Below are positions 53,375-62,803 of a DNA stretch of 64,000 nucleotides, piece after piece. The stretch comes from RPQJ01 sp963754535 (lineage in GTDB: Bacteria > Pseudomonadota > Gammaproteobacteria > Steroidobacterales > Steroidobacteraceae): the NCBI GenBank assembly GCA_963754535.1, contig CAVWGG010000006.1:186001-250000 (forward strand), written 5' to 3'. Positions within the stretch are counted from its first letter, which is position 1, and each line of letters opens with the position of its first letter. A program made the translations under genes and the position numbers. A model generated the notes under the pieces. It had not been told where the DNA came from. It searched no databases and was given only the letters and a program-made list of their open reading frames with translations.

Positions 53375-54695
53375 TTCGCGGATAGACGCGTCGCGTCGCA
53401 TACGCCGCCTTCAGCTCCGCGCCGAGGTATTCACGCAACGTCGAGTACACGCCGCGTGAAACCTCGGCGGGCTCGCCCTTCGCCAGCGCGAAGAGCTGGC
53501 AGTAGTACCAGGACTGCGCGGCGAACGCGTTGAGTGCCTTGGCCGCGACGCTCGTACCCTGCGGTGACAGCCACCCGCGATCCCGCAACCGCAGGCGATC
53601 GTCGAGGTCTTCGATGCCATCCATCGCGCCGGACAGCAGCTGGCGCGGAAAATCGGGCATCCAGCAGAGCGGCCGCCCGAGCCCGATCACGTCGCAGTCC
53701 CCTTCGCCCGGCGCATCGCCGAGCGCGGAGGCCATGCCCGCGCGCGTGCGGAAACCACCGGTGACCATCAACGGCATGCGGGCGACGCGGCGGATCGCCG
53801 TCGCGTACTCGAGGAAATAGGCTTCGCGCGCCCGCGTGCTGCGACGGACCGGCATCGCGTCTTCGGACCGGCCTTCGAAGCCGATCAGCCTGGGCTGTTC
53901 GTACGTGCCACCCGAGACCTCGAGCAGGTCCACGCCTTCGCCGTTCAGCCACGCGACGACCTGCAGGCACTCCTCGTGCGCGAAGCCGCCCTTGCGGAAG
54001 TCGTCCGAATTCAGCTTCAGCGCCACGGGAAAATCCCGGCCCACGGCCTTGCGCACGGCACGGAGCGTTTCGAGCAGGAAGCGCGCGCGGTTCGCAAGCG
54101 TCCCGCCCCAGTCGTCCGTGCGCTGGTTCGTGACCGGCGACAGGAACGAACTGATCAGGTACCCGTGGGCCCCATGGACCTGGACCCCGGTGAAGCCGCA
54201 CTCGCGCACGACCTGCGCCGCATGCGCGAACCTGCCGATGAGACCGACGATCTCGCCCTCGGTCAGGGCACGCGGCCGGGCGTAATTGCCGAGCAGGTCG
54301 AGTTGCACGGCCGACGGCGCAAGTGGGCGTCCCGTGACATAACGCGGCGATTGCCGGCCCGCGTGCGAAACCTGCACCCAGAGCTGGTTACCGCCAGCCG
54401 TCCCGGCCCTGGCCCATGCAGCAAGCCGCGCGCGGGCCTCGGCGTCGAAAGTGCGAGGTTCCGACTGGTCGATGGCGACGTTGCCCGGCCGCTCGAGGTC
54501 GAACCGGTCCACCTGCACGTTGCCGGTGATCAGCAACCCACTGCCGCCTTCGCTCCAGGTCCGGTACAGGCGCTCGAGCGCAGGGGTTGCGCGCAGACAG
54601 GCGTCGGCCAGCCCTTCGGTCATCGCGGCCTTGGCGAGCCGGTTCGGCAGCACGGCGCCACAGGGCAGCGACAGGGGCTGTGTCAGGACGTCCAT
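53367..54695 (-). CDS. NADH:flavin oxidoreductase of the Old Yellow Enzyme family
   Basis: The 442-aa protein is a single FMN-binding barrel without the C-terminal dinucleotide-binding domains of 2,4-dienoyl-CoA reductase. Landmarks are LPNRLAKAAMTEGLAD, the VQVSHAGRQS strand, GVQVHGAHGYLISSFLSPVTNQRTDDWGG and the phosphate-binding VTGGFRTRAGMASAL and DVIGLGRPL. Such enzymes reduce activated C=C bonds; the substrate here is unknown. The last residues come from the repeat that carries its stop. Confidence 0.9.
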   Translation of the reverse strand: MDVLTQPLSLPCGAVLPNRLAKAAMTEGLADACLRATPALERLYRTWSEGGSGLLITGNVQVDRFDLERPGNVAIDQSEPRTFDAEARARLAAWARAGTAGGNQLWVQVSHAGRQSPRYVTGRPLAPSAVQLDLLGNYARPRALTEGEIVGLIGRFAHAAQVVRECGFTGVQVHGAHGYLISSFLSPVTNQRTDDWGGTLANRARFLLETLRAVRKAVGRDFPVALKLNSDDFRKGGFAHEECLQVVAWLNGEGVDLLEVSGGTYEQPRLIGFEGRSEDAMPVRRSTRAREAYFLEYATAIRRVARMPLMVTGGFRTRAGMASALGDAPGEGDCDVIGLGRPLCWMPDFPRQLLSGAMDGIEDLDDRLRLRDRGWLSPQGTSVAAKALNAFAAQSWYYCQLFALAKGEPAEVSRGVYSTLREYLGAELKAAYATRRVYPRRG

Positions 54696-54797
54696 CGTTT
54701 AACCTCTCCCGATTGCGGGGTATGATCGTTCGATCGAATGCGCAGGCGCCGTGGCGTGCCGCGCGACACCAACGAGAACAGGCTGGAGGTTTCGCCG

Positions 54798-55298
54798 ATG
54801 CTGACCAGGGACAAGCTGACGATCGTGCAGTGGCAGGCCGTGCGCAACACGCCGCATCACGTGATCATCGCGGTATCGGCCTCCGGCGGCAGCGCCTTCG
54901 ACGAGATGCTCGAGCGTTCGGCAGGCCTGCAGGCCATCGTCGATGCCATCAACAGCACGCACCCGCTGGTGAGCGAGATCGGCGGCAGCACGCACATCAT
55001 GCATGCGCAGGACGACGTGCGTAAGTGGTTCTACACGCTGGACGAAGGCCACCGCACGCCGGACAGGCTGCAGGAGAAGGCGCTGGAAACCGCGCACCAT
55101 GCGCTCGAAGCGCTCGGCACGCACGGCAGCGCGGACGACCTGTTGCATTACGGCGAATTCGTGATGTCGCTGGCCATGCGCGTCGCACGCGCGGCGCGCG
55201 AAGGCGACATGATGGGCATCGGCGGCGAGCTCGTGAGCGAGAAGGAACGGAAGTTCATCGAGCGTCTCGACCAGCTCATCCAGGAACGCCGCCGCTGA
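54798..55298 (+). CDS. hypothetical cytoplasmic protein
   Basis: The ATG at 54798 has GGAGG nine bases upstream and gives 166 aa; an ATG at 54738 would add 20 Arg-rich residues and lacks a ribosome site. It starts MLTRDKLTIVQWQAVRNTPHHVIIAVSASGGSAFDEMLE and is mainly helical, without signal peptide or membrane segment. I do not recognise a family. It is divergent from the flavin oxidoreductase and convergent with the MMPL gene. Confidence 0.7.
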   Translation: MLTRDKLTIVQWQAVRNTPHHVIIAVSASGGSAFDEMLERSAGLQAIVDAINSTHPLVSEIGGSTHIMHAQDDVRKWFYTLDEGHRTPDRLQEKALETAHHALEALGTHGSADDLLHYGEFVMSLAMRVARAAREGDMMGIGGELVSEKERKFIERLDQLIQERRR

Positions 55299-55302
55299 AG
55301 CC

Positions 55303-55398
55303 AGGGGTTAGGGGCTAGGGGTTAGTCCTGGAAGCGCATTGCGCGCGGGCGCACAGCGCCCTTCTTCCACTAACCCCTAACCCCTAGCCCCTTCCCTC
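55303..55398. repeat. paired TTAGGGG-type arrays between the small gene and the MMPL gene
   Basis: A G-rich array (55303-55326) follows the plus-strand gene. The inverted array (55369-55398) is G-rich after the MMPL stop. The arms pair over about 24 bases around a 42-base centre that itself has a GGGCGCACAGCGCCC hairpin. This is a good candidate for a bidirectional transcription end. Confidence 0.88.
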
Positions 55399-57814
55399 AC
55401 GCTTTCGCCTTGGCGGGCGTCTTGCGATCGCCCACCAGGTACGCCGCGAGCGCCGGCAGCAGCAGGATCGCGCCGAACATGTTCACCAGGAACATGAAGC
55501 AGAGCAGGATGCCCATGTCGGCCTGGAACTTCAGGGCCGAGAACGTCCACGTTGCCACCGATATCGTCATGGTCACGGCGGTGAACACCGACGCCGTGCC
55601 GCGCTGCTTGAGCGCCTCGACGAACGCGTCCTTGAGCTTGAGGCCGCCCTCTTCCATCTCGTGCTTCATGCGCTCGAAGAGATAGATGCCGTAGTCGACG
55701 CCGACGCCGACGCCGAGCGCGACCACGGGCAGCGTGTTCACCTTCACGCCGATCCCGAGCATCGCCATCAAGCCGTTGCACAGGATCGTCACCAGCGCGA
55801 GCGGCAGGATGATGCAGAGCGTGATCGGGAACGAACGGAACGTGATCAGGCAGAGCACCATCACCGACGCGAACAGCGCGAGGTTGACCCACTTGTCCGC
55901 GGCCTCGACGGCCTCGTTGGTGGCCGCCATCACGCCGACGTTGCCGCTCGCGAGGCGGAAGGTGACGCGCTCGGTGTCGCCACCGGCCGCCTTGAAGTCC
56001 TTCACTACCTTGACGATGTGCTCGATCGTCTGTGCCTGGTGGTCGGTGGTGTAGATGCTGATCGGCATCGCCGTGCAACGCGAGTTCATGAACTCGTTGC
56101 CCAGTCGCGTGGCATACCCCACGCCCTGCGCGATCTGCGCGCGGCTCTCGGGCAGCATGCGCCACTTGGCGAAGGTCTCCGCGAACGACTGCGTCATCGA
56201 CTTGACGAAGCCCGCGAGGCTGCGCACGGTCGCCACGCCTTCCACCTGCCGCATCTGGAATTCGAAGTCCTCGATCTTGTCCATGACGGCTCGATCGACG
56301 CAGGGCGAGTCGTCGTCGTTCTCCGGCTTCGCCTCGGCGATCACCTGCAGCAGGTCCACGCCGATCGCGAAGTGGCTGGTGATCATCCCGACGTCCTGGT
56401 TGTAGCGCGAGTCGGGCCGCAGTTCGGGCACGCCCTTGCCGAGGTCGCCGATGTGCAGGTGCCGGGCCTGCGACAGGCCGAAAGCCAGCAGGCCGAGGCC
56501 CAGGAGGATCGGCACCCAGGCGACCTTCTTGGTCGCGAGCGGACCGATGCGCTCCCAGAACCAGTCACCCGCCGTTTCCTTGCCGGCCAGCTTCGAGGCC
56601 TGCTCGGGCGTGAACTTGTAGTACGAGAGCAGGATCGGCAGCAGCATCTTGTTGGTGATGATCATCACCGTGACGCCGATCGTCGCCGTGAAGGCGAGTT
56701 CGCGCACGATCTCGATCTCGACGAAGGCGATGACCATGAAGCCGAGCGCGTTTGCGAGCAGCGCCATCGCTCCCGGGATGAACAGCTTCTGGAACGAATG
56801 CGTCGATGCGGTGATGCCGTCTGCGCCATGCAGCGTCTCGAGCCGCCAGGCGTTCGTCATCTGCACCGCGTGCGAGACGGCGATCGAGAAGATCAGGAAC
56901 GGCACCAGGATCGACATCGGGTCGAGCCCTAAGCCGAAGACCGGCAGCAGGCCGAGCAGCCAGATGACGGGCACGATCGCGCAGATGAGCGCGAGTGCCG
57001 TGATCATCAGCGAGCCGGAATACCAGTACAGCAGCAGCGCCGTGATCACGAACGCGATGCCGAAGAAGACGAGCACGCCGGCCGCACCCTTGGCGATGTC
57101 GCCCACGGCCTTGGCGAAGCCGATGATGTGGACGCCGGTGTTCTCGTTCTCGTACTTGGCGCGGATCCCCTCGAGCTGCGCCGCGACCGCCTGCAGGTCG
57201 AGGCGTTCGCCCGTTTCCGGGTCGTTCTCCATCAGTGTCGCCACGACCATCGCCGCGGTCTGGTCGTTCGAGACCAGGCGCCCGACCCAGTCGGACTTGA
57301 GCAGGTTCTCCTGCACCTTCGCCATCTGTTCCGGGGTGCCCGCGAAATCGGCGGATATCACGTTGCCGCCGCGGAAGCCGTCCTCGACGACCTCGGTGAA
57401 GCGCACGTTCGAGGTGAAGAGCGACGCAACGGAGCTGCGCTCGATGCCTGGGATGTAGAAAACCTCCTCGGTCACCTTGCGCAGCGAGTCCATGAACTGC
57501 TTGTCGTAGATGGTCCCCTTCTTGTTCTGCAGCGCGACCAGCACCTTGTTGGCGCCGCCGAAGTCCGACTGGTACTCCAGGAAGGTCGCCATGTACGGGT
57601 GCTTCAGCGGGATCATCTTGGTGAACGCCGCCTGCACGCGCAGCTGGCTCGCCATCGCACCCAGCAGGATGGTGATCAGGATGAACAGGATCAGCAGCGG
57701 CTTGCGGTAGTGGAAGATCCAGTAGGAAATCTTGCCGACCCAGTCCGGTGTGAACTGGATCTTCTCGATCGCGGCGTCGTCGGCGTTCACGCCATGTTTC
57801 ACATCATTCGCCAT
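55397..57814 (-). CDS. MMPL/RND-superfamily exporter
   Basis: The 805-aa protein has two halves, each with a first helix, a periplasmic domain and a group of about five helices. Examples are WIFHYRKPLLILFILITILLGAMAS, FGIAFVITALLLYWYSGSL and the second-half GVGVGVDYGIYLFERMKHEME with the proton-relay-type DYG. This is the hydrophobe-exporter type of RND protein rather than an AcrB pump. It is last in an operon with DUF1302, DUF1329 and YCF48-like genes, a set repeatedly found together in gammaproteobacteria and presumed to move a hydrophobic molecule across the envelope. Confidence 0.92.
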   Translation of the reverse strand: MANDVKHGVNADDAAIEKIQFTPDWVGKISYWIFHYRKPLLILFILITILLGAMASQLRVQAAFTKMIPLKHPYMATFLEYQSDFGGANKVLVALQNKKGTIYDKQFMDSLRKVTEEVFYIPGIERSSVASLFTSNVRFTEVVEDGFRGGNVISADFAGTPEQMAKVQENLLKSDWVGRLVSNDQTAAMVVATLMENDPETGERLDLQAVAAQLEGIRAKYENENTGVHIIGFAKAVGDIAKGAAGVLVFFGIAFVITALLLYWYSGSLMITALALICAIVPVIWLLGLLPVFGLGLDPMSILVPFLIFSIAVSHAVQMTNAWRLETLHGADGITASTHSFQKLFIPGAMALLANALGFMVIAFVEIEIVRELAFTATIGVTVMIITNKMLLPILLSYYKFTPEQASKLAGKETAGDWFWERIGPLATKKVAWVPILLGLGLLAFGLSQARHLHIGDLGKGVPELRPDSRYNQDVGMITSHFAIGVDLLQVIAEAKPENDDDSPCVDRAVMDKIEDFEFQMRQVEGVATVRSLAGFVKSMTQSFAETFAKWRMLPESRAQIAQGVGYATRLGNEFMNSRCTAMPISIYTTDHQAQTIEHIVKVVKDFKAAGGDTERVTFRLASGNVGVMAATNEAVEAADKWVNLALFASVMVLCLITFRSFPITLCIILPLALVTILCNGLMAMLGIGVKVNTLPVVALGVGVGVDYGIYLFERMKHEMEEGGLKLKDAFVEALKQRGTASVFTAVTMTISVATWTFSALKFQADMGILLCFMFLVNMFGAILLLPALAAYLVGDRKTPAKAKA

Positions 57815-57838
57815 GTTCTTTGTCCTTGGGCGGTGCCG

Positions 57839-58828
57839 TTACCGGCTCTTGAGCCAGGCCGGGTCCAGCGCCGTGATACCGCTCTCGCCTGCGAAAAGGA
57901 TGCCCCCGCCCTGCTTTTCCACGAGCGCGGCGAAGCCTTTGCCGGGCTTGGCCGTGTGCAACACGAAACTCTGTCCGCCGTCGGCGCTCTCGGCAATCAG
58001 GCCGGAGTTGCCGACGAGCATCACGCGTCCGTCGGCGAGTTGCCGGCCCGACATGAAGGACGTGGTCGTGCCGGTTTCGACCTTCTGCCAGGTCGCGCCG
58101 AGGTCGAGCGAGCGAAAGACGTTGCCGCGCATGCCGAACGCGAGGACGCCGCCATCTTTCATCGCGAGCGCTCCGAAGTACGAACCCTCGTAGGGCGAGG
58201 TCAGCGCCGTCCAGGTGGCGCCGCCGTCGTCGGAACGGGCAAGCGTGCCGGACTCCGCCACCAGCAGCATCGAGGTGCCGACGACGATGATCTGCGAAAT
58301 GTGACGGTCGAAGTCTTCGGACAGCACGGTCGTGCGCTGCCACGTCTTGCCGGCATCCTGCGAATCGAAGTAGAGGCCGAACGCGCCGTAGGCGACGAAG
58401 TGATCGCCGTCGAGGTGCGTGACACCGAGAATCGAATCGGGTCCGGCTTCATCCACCGTGACCAGCGACCAGGTGTTGCCGCCGTCCTCGGTACGCACGA
58501 ACGAGCCGCCGTGACCGACAGCAACGCCCACTTTGGCGTCCTTGAACGCGACTCCCGTCAGGGTGCGGGTGACCGGGGTCGAAACTCCCTTCCACGTCTG
58601 GCCGGCATCGTCGGAGACGAGCGTGAAGCCGCGCTCGCCGACGGCGATGAGACGCTTGTCGACCTGCGCGATGTCGAGCAGCAGGATCCGGTCGCTGCGC
58701 ACGTCTACGACGACACGTGGTTGCGGCTTTGGTGTAGGCGCCGTGGCCTGCTCCTCGCCGCGAACCGGCGACGTAAGGCACAGGCTCGCGCCCAGCATGG
58801 CGCAAGCAATTCCCGCCCGGTGTTTCAT
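57839..58828 (-). CDS. YCF48/BNR-repeat exported protein
   Basis: The 329-aa protein (ATG 58828) has a signal peptide and then about six repeats of the YCF48/BNR type. Each has a WxxV turn and a G-x-G or S-x-D-G-G-x-T-W signature (SDDAGQTWKGVSTP, TEDGGNTWSLVTV, SDDGGATWTALTS). These form a beta-propeller. The gene is third in the four-gene operon, 24 bp before the MMPL gene. In comparable operons it is thought to assist the exporter; it has nothing to do with photosynthesis here. Confidence 0.9.
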   Translation of the reverse strand: MKHRAGIACAMLGASLCLTSPVRGEEQATAPTPKPQPRVVVDVRSDRILLLDIAQVDKRLIAVGERGFTLVSDDAGQTWKGVSTPVTRTLTGVAFKDAKVGVAVGHGGSFVRTEDGGNTWSLVTVDEAGPDSILGVTHLDGDHFVAYGAFGLYFDSQDAGKTWQRTTVLSEDFDRHISQIIVVGTSMLLVAESGTLARSDDGGATWTALTSPYEGSYFGALAMKDGGVLAFGMRGNVFRSLDLGATWQKVETGTTTSFMSGRQLADGRVMLVGNSGLIAESADGGQSFVLHTAKPGKGFAALVEKQGGGILFAGESGITALDPAWLKSR

Positions 58829-58943
58829 GCAACATTCCCCCGCGGCGGGACTCCCCCCTGCCGCAAAACGGCCGGCCCCGGCAGCACCGGAGGCCGGCCA
58901 TCGTCAGCTCAAACGAGGCATCGTCGCCCCATGTATTGCCTGC

Positions 58944-60301
58944 CTATTTCGTGCCCAGGCGCCGCAGCGCGTCGGGCTGGAAATCGGCCCACTTGCCCTT
59001 CTGGTTCCAGTCCCACGGCGTCTTGATCTCGTTGTCCAGGCCCGCCGCATAGTAGGCGCCGCTGTTCAAGTCGTGCCAGACGTTGGCGCGGAAGTAGGGG
59101 AGCTTCACGTCGTAGAACTGGATCATCGGATGGACGCCGATGCGCCAGAGCTGCTTGCGCGTGTCGTAGGCGTCCTCGTACACCACCGTCCACGAATCCT
59201 CGTCGAGGTAGAACACACGCTTGCCGTAGATGTGCTTGCTGCCCGGCTTGAGGTTGGCCTCCACCTCCCACACGCGATGCAACTCGTAGCGCATCAGGTC
59301 GGAGTTGATCGTGCCCTTGCGGATGATGTCTTCCTTGTACTTGAGCTTCTTGTCGGCCAGCTTGTAGGCGTTGTAGGGGATGTAGATCTCCTTCTTGCCG
59401 ATCAGCTTCCAGTCGTAGCGGTCGGGCGCACCGTTCCAGGCATCGAACTGGTCGGACGTGCGCATACCCTCCGTGCCGTCGGTGAAGTTGTCGTAGGCCA
59501 GGTCCGGGGCCCGGCGCACGCGGCGCTGGCCGGCGTTGTAGATCCAGGCCGAGCGCGTCTGCTTCACCTGGTCGATGGGCTCGTGCACCAGGAACACCGT
59601 GCCCTCGAGCGTCGCGGGCGTCGTGAAGGCCGACTGGAATGCCAGCAACAGGTTGGGCTGCGGCTGGTCGAGGCTGGTGTTGAAGATGCGGTACTCGTGG
59701 GAGCCGATCTTGTAGAAGTCACCATTGGCCCGCACCGGGAAGCTGTTGTAGTCGCGAGAGACCCCGGAGCCGAGGTAACGCTGCTGGTGATTGTAAATGG
59801 CCTCGACGCCGCTCTTCGGGATCGGGAACGGCACGTCCGCTTGGCCGCCGGTGATGCCAAAGCCCACGAGGTCGAGCTTGGGTGCATTTTCCTTGACGTT
59901 GGCATACACCGAGTCCGGATAGCAGGCCGTCCGGCGCGTCTCGTAGACCGGCATCTTGAAGTTGTCGTACTTCGCGAGCAGCGCGAGCGTGCCGGGCGTC
60001 AGCTTGTCCTTGTACTGCGCGGCGTTGGCCTTGGTGATCGTGAACTTCACCTTGTCGCCCGGGAACGGGTCGACGTAACCCTTGGCCGGCCGTCCAGCCC
60101 GCGGGCGGCGCAGCACAGGCCACCGGTCCAGGCCGGAATGGTCCCGTCCTTGTTGCCCGCCTTCTCGGCGCCCATCGGCGTGAGGTCCGCACCGAGCCGC
60201 GCGGCTTCGGCGGCCGTGAGCTTCGCGTACGCCGGCAGCGCCGTGCCCAGCAGACCCGCCGCCGCGATCGCGGTGGCAAGTACCCTATTCATGGTCTTCA
60301 T
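58944..60301 (-). pseudogene. DUF1329 exported protein with a local frameshift
   Basis: The start at 60301 (MKTMNRVLATAIAAAGLLGTALPAYA) has a GGAG ribosome site and a signal peptide. The N-terminal part ends LTPMGAEKAGNKDGTIPAWTGGLC. The remaining about 385 residues (KGYVDPFPGDKVKFTITKANAAQY... to DFQPDALRRLGTK) are in a different frame and match DUF1329, an LolA-like lipid-binding fold. The break near 60065-60105 is explained by one or two extra bases in a CG-rich run. It is the second gene of the DUF1302-MMPL operon, and the error may be in the consensus. Confidence 0.85.
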
Positions 60302-60324
60302 CTTGATCAGTCTCCTGGTTCCGG

Positions 60325-62586
60325 TCAGAACGTCACGCTGACGGCGGCCGAGTAGTAGTCGCGATCGAACAGCGGATCGAATCCACCGTTGTCGTAACTC
60401 ACGTAGTTGAGGTCGAGCACGTACTTCTTGTTGTAGTTGAACTTGACGCCGAGTCCGAGCGTCATGCGGTCCTCGATGAAGGTCGGGTCCATCGAGACGC
60501 CTTCCACGTCGTGCGCCCAGAACACGCTCGGGGTCACGGTCACACCACTGTCCATGACGTTGTTGTAGTCGGCCGAGACACGCAGGCGGTAGCCCCAGGC
60601 CACGTCCGTCACGTAGCCGTCGTTGCGGCAGCCGTTCGGCTGCGGGTTGTACAGCCGATTCGCCGCCGGGACCGGCAGTCCCGAATACGTCGGTGAACAC
60701 ATGTCGCCCGCACTCGCCACGCCGAGGCCAGGCTGGCCTTCCGGCGAGTTTGGATCGGCGGCATAGCCCGGGCCCGAACCCGTGCCGAACATGAAGCCGC
60801 GCCCGTAGCGGATGCCGCCCTTGGTGTAGTCGGGCACGTTGTTCCACTGCGAACCGATTTCGCCGACGACGAGCATGCTCTCGGCGCCGAGGATGTTGCT
60901 GAAGGTCTTGACCGCGTTGACCTGGAACTGGGTCTTGTTGAACCGGTCGTGCCCCTGCAGGTAAGTGCCCTCGCTCTGGGCCTGCACCTCGCGCGCAATT
61001 TCACGATAGGGCCCGATGCCGAGCACGCCTGCACCGATCAGGTCGTTGCCGTTGACCATGACGGGAACGTCGACTTGATAACTCAGTTCCGCGGACGTGG
61101 ACCAGCTCAGCAGGTTCGTCGCTGCGCTGATGCCGTAGATCTGGATGTCCTCGGGGTATTCCCAGAAGCCCTTGCCCGACTCCAGGTTGGCCGGGAGTCC
61201 TACGGAGGCCAGATAGCCTTCGATCGCAGCCTCGGCGCCCGGCATCAGGCTACGCAAACGACTCGACGTCCAGTAGTTGCCGTAAGCGTCGGTGCCGATC
61301 AGGCCCGCGGCCCGCAACGCAGTCTGCTGCGCGGCCGACAGATCCTTCCAGTTAGTGCCCGTGATGCTCGCGGCGACCGGCAGGCGGCTGTGAATGTTCA
61401 TTGCGTACAGGCCGATTTCCGTGTCGATCTTCTCGACCGGGAAACGGAAGGCGAGGCCGAACTGGCCGGAGTCGCTCGGCTCGCGGCCCTTGATGGCCGG
61501 GACATAGGTACCGGCGGCTCCCTGCTGGAAGGGTTGCGAACCCAGCTGCGCGACGATCGGTGACACCGTGCCCGGTGCTGCGTTGCCCAGCTGGCCGCCG
61601 ACGACGGTGATGCTGTTGCACGAGCCCGGGTCGGCTCCGATCAGCGTGCTGGTCGCCGAAAAGTACGTGCCGCAGGCGTCCACCGACGTGTTGTTCCACT
61701 TCAGCTGGTAGAAGGCCTCGATGGAGCCGAAGTCGAAACCCCAGTTCGCATAGACGGCCCAGACCGGCAACAGGATTTCCTTGAGCTCGGCGCCCGCACG
61801 GCGGGCTGCCGGCACGTCGATCGGATTGATCTGGTTGACGCCCTGGATAAAGATGCTTTCGCCCCAGTTGATCACCTGGTTGCCCAGGCGCAGCTGCAGG
61901 TCGGTGTTGCCGACGGCGAACGAACCGTAGACGTACGCGTCCAACAGGTAGACGTTCTCGAACTGCTGCTCGGCCTCGAAGCCGCGGTCGCTCAACTTGC
62001 CCTTGGGCCACAGGTTCTGTCCGGGCGGGGACACCGGCAGGCAGGCCGCGCCGGGCGGCGTCGCTGCCGTACAAATCGTGTAACCGGGAATCGGACCGAG
62101 CCTCGGGCGAACGCCGTTGTAGTTGTTGGCCTGGCTGCCGACGAGCACGTTCTCCTGGTTCAAGGCCTGGTCGTACCAGTACTTGGCCCGCAGCAAGGCG
62201 CCGAAGCGGCCCTTCTTGTACTCGAGATCGGTAAGGACCCTGAACGGCGTCGAGAACCGGTCGTTCTTGGCGTAGTTCAGGTTGGCGTCGCCCGCGGCGT
62301 GATTGCCCGCGAGGCCGTCCTTGGGACCCACGGGCGTACCCGGGATCAGCGGGCTCGAGTATTTGCCGATGAGTGAACCGTCCGCGCGAGTAAAGAGTTG
62401 CTCGCTCGGGTCCTCGGCGCGCCAGCTCGACCCCACCGATACGGTGGTGTTCCAGTTCAGCTTGCCGCCGTTCTCGAACTCGAATTCGATTGCGGCCGCG
62501 CTGCCCGCATAGGACGCCAGCACCGTGCCGATCACTGCGGCCAACGTCGCGCTGCGGCGGTCCCGATTCATCGTTTCACTCGTCAT
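60325..62586 (-). CDS. DUF1302 outer-membrane protein
   Basis: The ATG at 62586 has a GGGGGA ribosome site and gives 753 aa with a signal peptide ending near SYAGSAAA. The mature protein is a beta-barrel type starting IEFEFENGGKLNWNTTVSVGSSWR and ending in the aromatic pattern YYSAAVSVTF, the usual outer-membrane signal. DUF1302 proteins are channel-like and always near DUF1329. It is the first gene of the operon and would be the outer-membrane part of a system with a periplasmic lipid-binding protein and an inner-membrane exporter. Confidence 0.92.
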   Translation of the reverse strand: MTSETMNRDRRSATLAAVIGTVLASYAGSAAAIEFEFENGGKLNWNTTVSVGSSWRAEDPSEQLFTRADGSLIGKYSSPLIPGTPVGPKDGLAGNHAAGDANLNYAKNDRFSTPFRVLTDLEYKKGRFGALLRAKYWYDQALNQENVLVGSQANNYNGVRPRLGPIPGYTICTAATPPGAACLPVSPPGQNLWPKGKLSDRGFEAEQQFENVYLLDAYVYGSFAVGNTDLQLRLGNQVINWGESIFIQGVNQINPIDVPAARRAGAELKEILLPVWAVYANWGFDFGSIEAFYQLKWNNTSVDACGTYFSATSTLIGADPGSCNSITVVGGQLGNAAPGTVSPIVAQLGSQPFQQGAAGTYVPAIKGREPSDSGQFGLAFRFPVEKIDTEIGLYAMNIHSRLPVAASITGTNWKDLSAAQQTALRAAGLIGTDAYGNYWTSSRLRSLMPGAEAAIEGYLASVGLPANLESGKGFWEYPEDIQIYGISAATNLLSWSTSAELSYQVDVPVMVNGNDLIGAGVLGIGPYREIAREVQAQSEGTYLQGHDRFNKTQFQVNAVKTFSNILGAESMLVVGEIGSQWNNVPDYTKGGIRYGRGFMFGTGSGPGYAADPNSPEGQPGLGVASAGDMCSPTYSGLPVPAANRLYNPQPNGCRNDGYVTDVAWGYRLRVSADYNNVMDSGVTVTPSVFWAHDVEGVSMDPTFIEDRMTLGLGVKFNYNKKYVLDLNYVSYDNGGFDPLFDRDYYSAAVSVTF

Positions 62587-62803
62587 TAGAAATCCCCCAG
62601 TTACCTGTGAGTCCACTCAGTTGCATATTCTCTCGGGAGCCCCTGTCCGGTCCCGCACATCTGGCTAAGGCTAGTCCTGACCTTCCACGATCACAGTCGT
62701 GAGTATCCGAAATACCACTAACTGAAATCCCCGTTGGGCAAGGTTGCCAGTGGCTCAGCCGCATGACAACCCGAGTAATCGTTGCGTTTTTGCCATGCAA
62801 AAG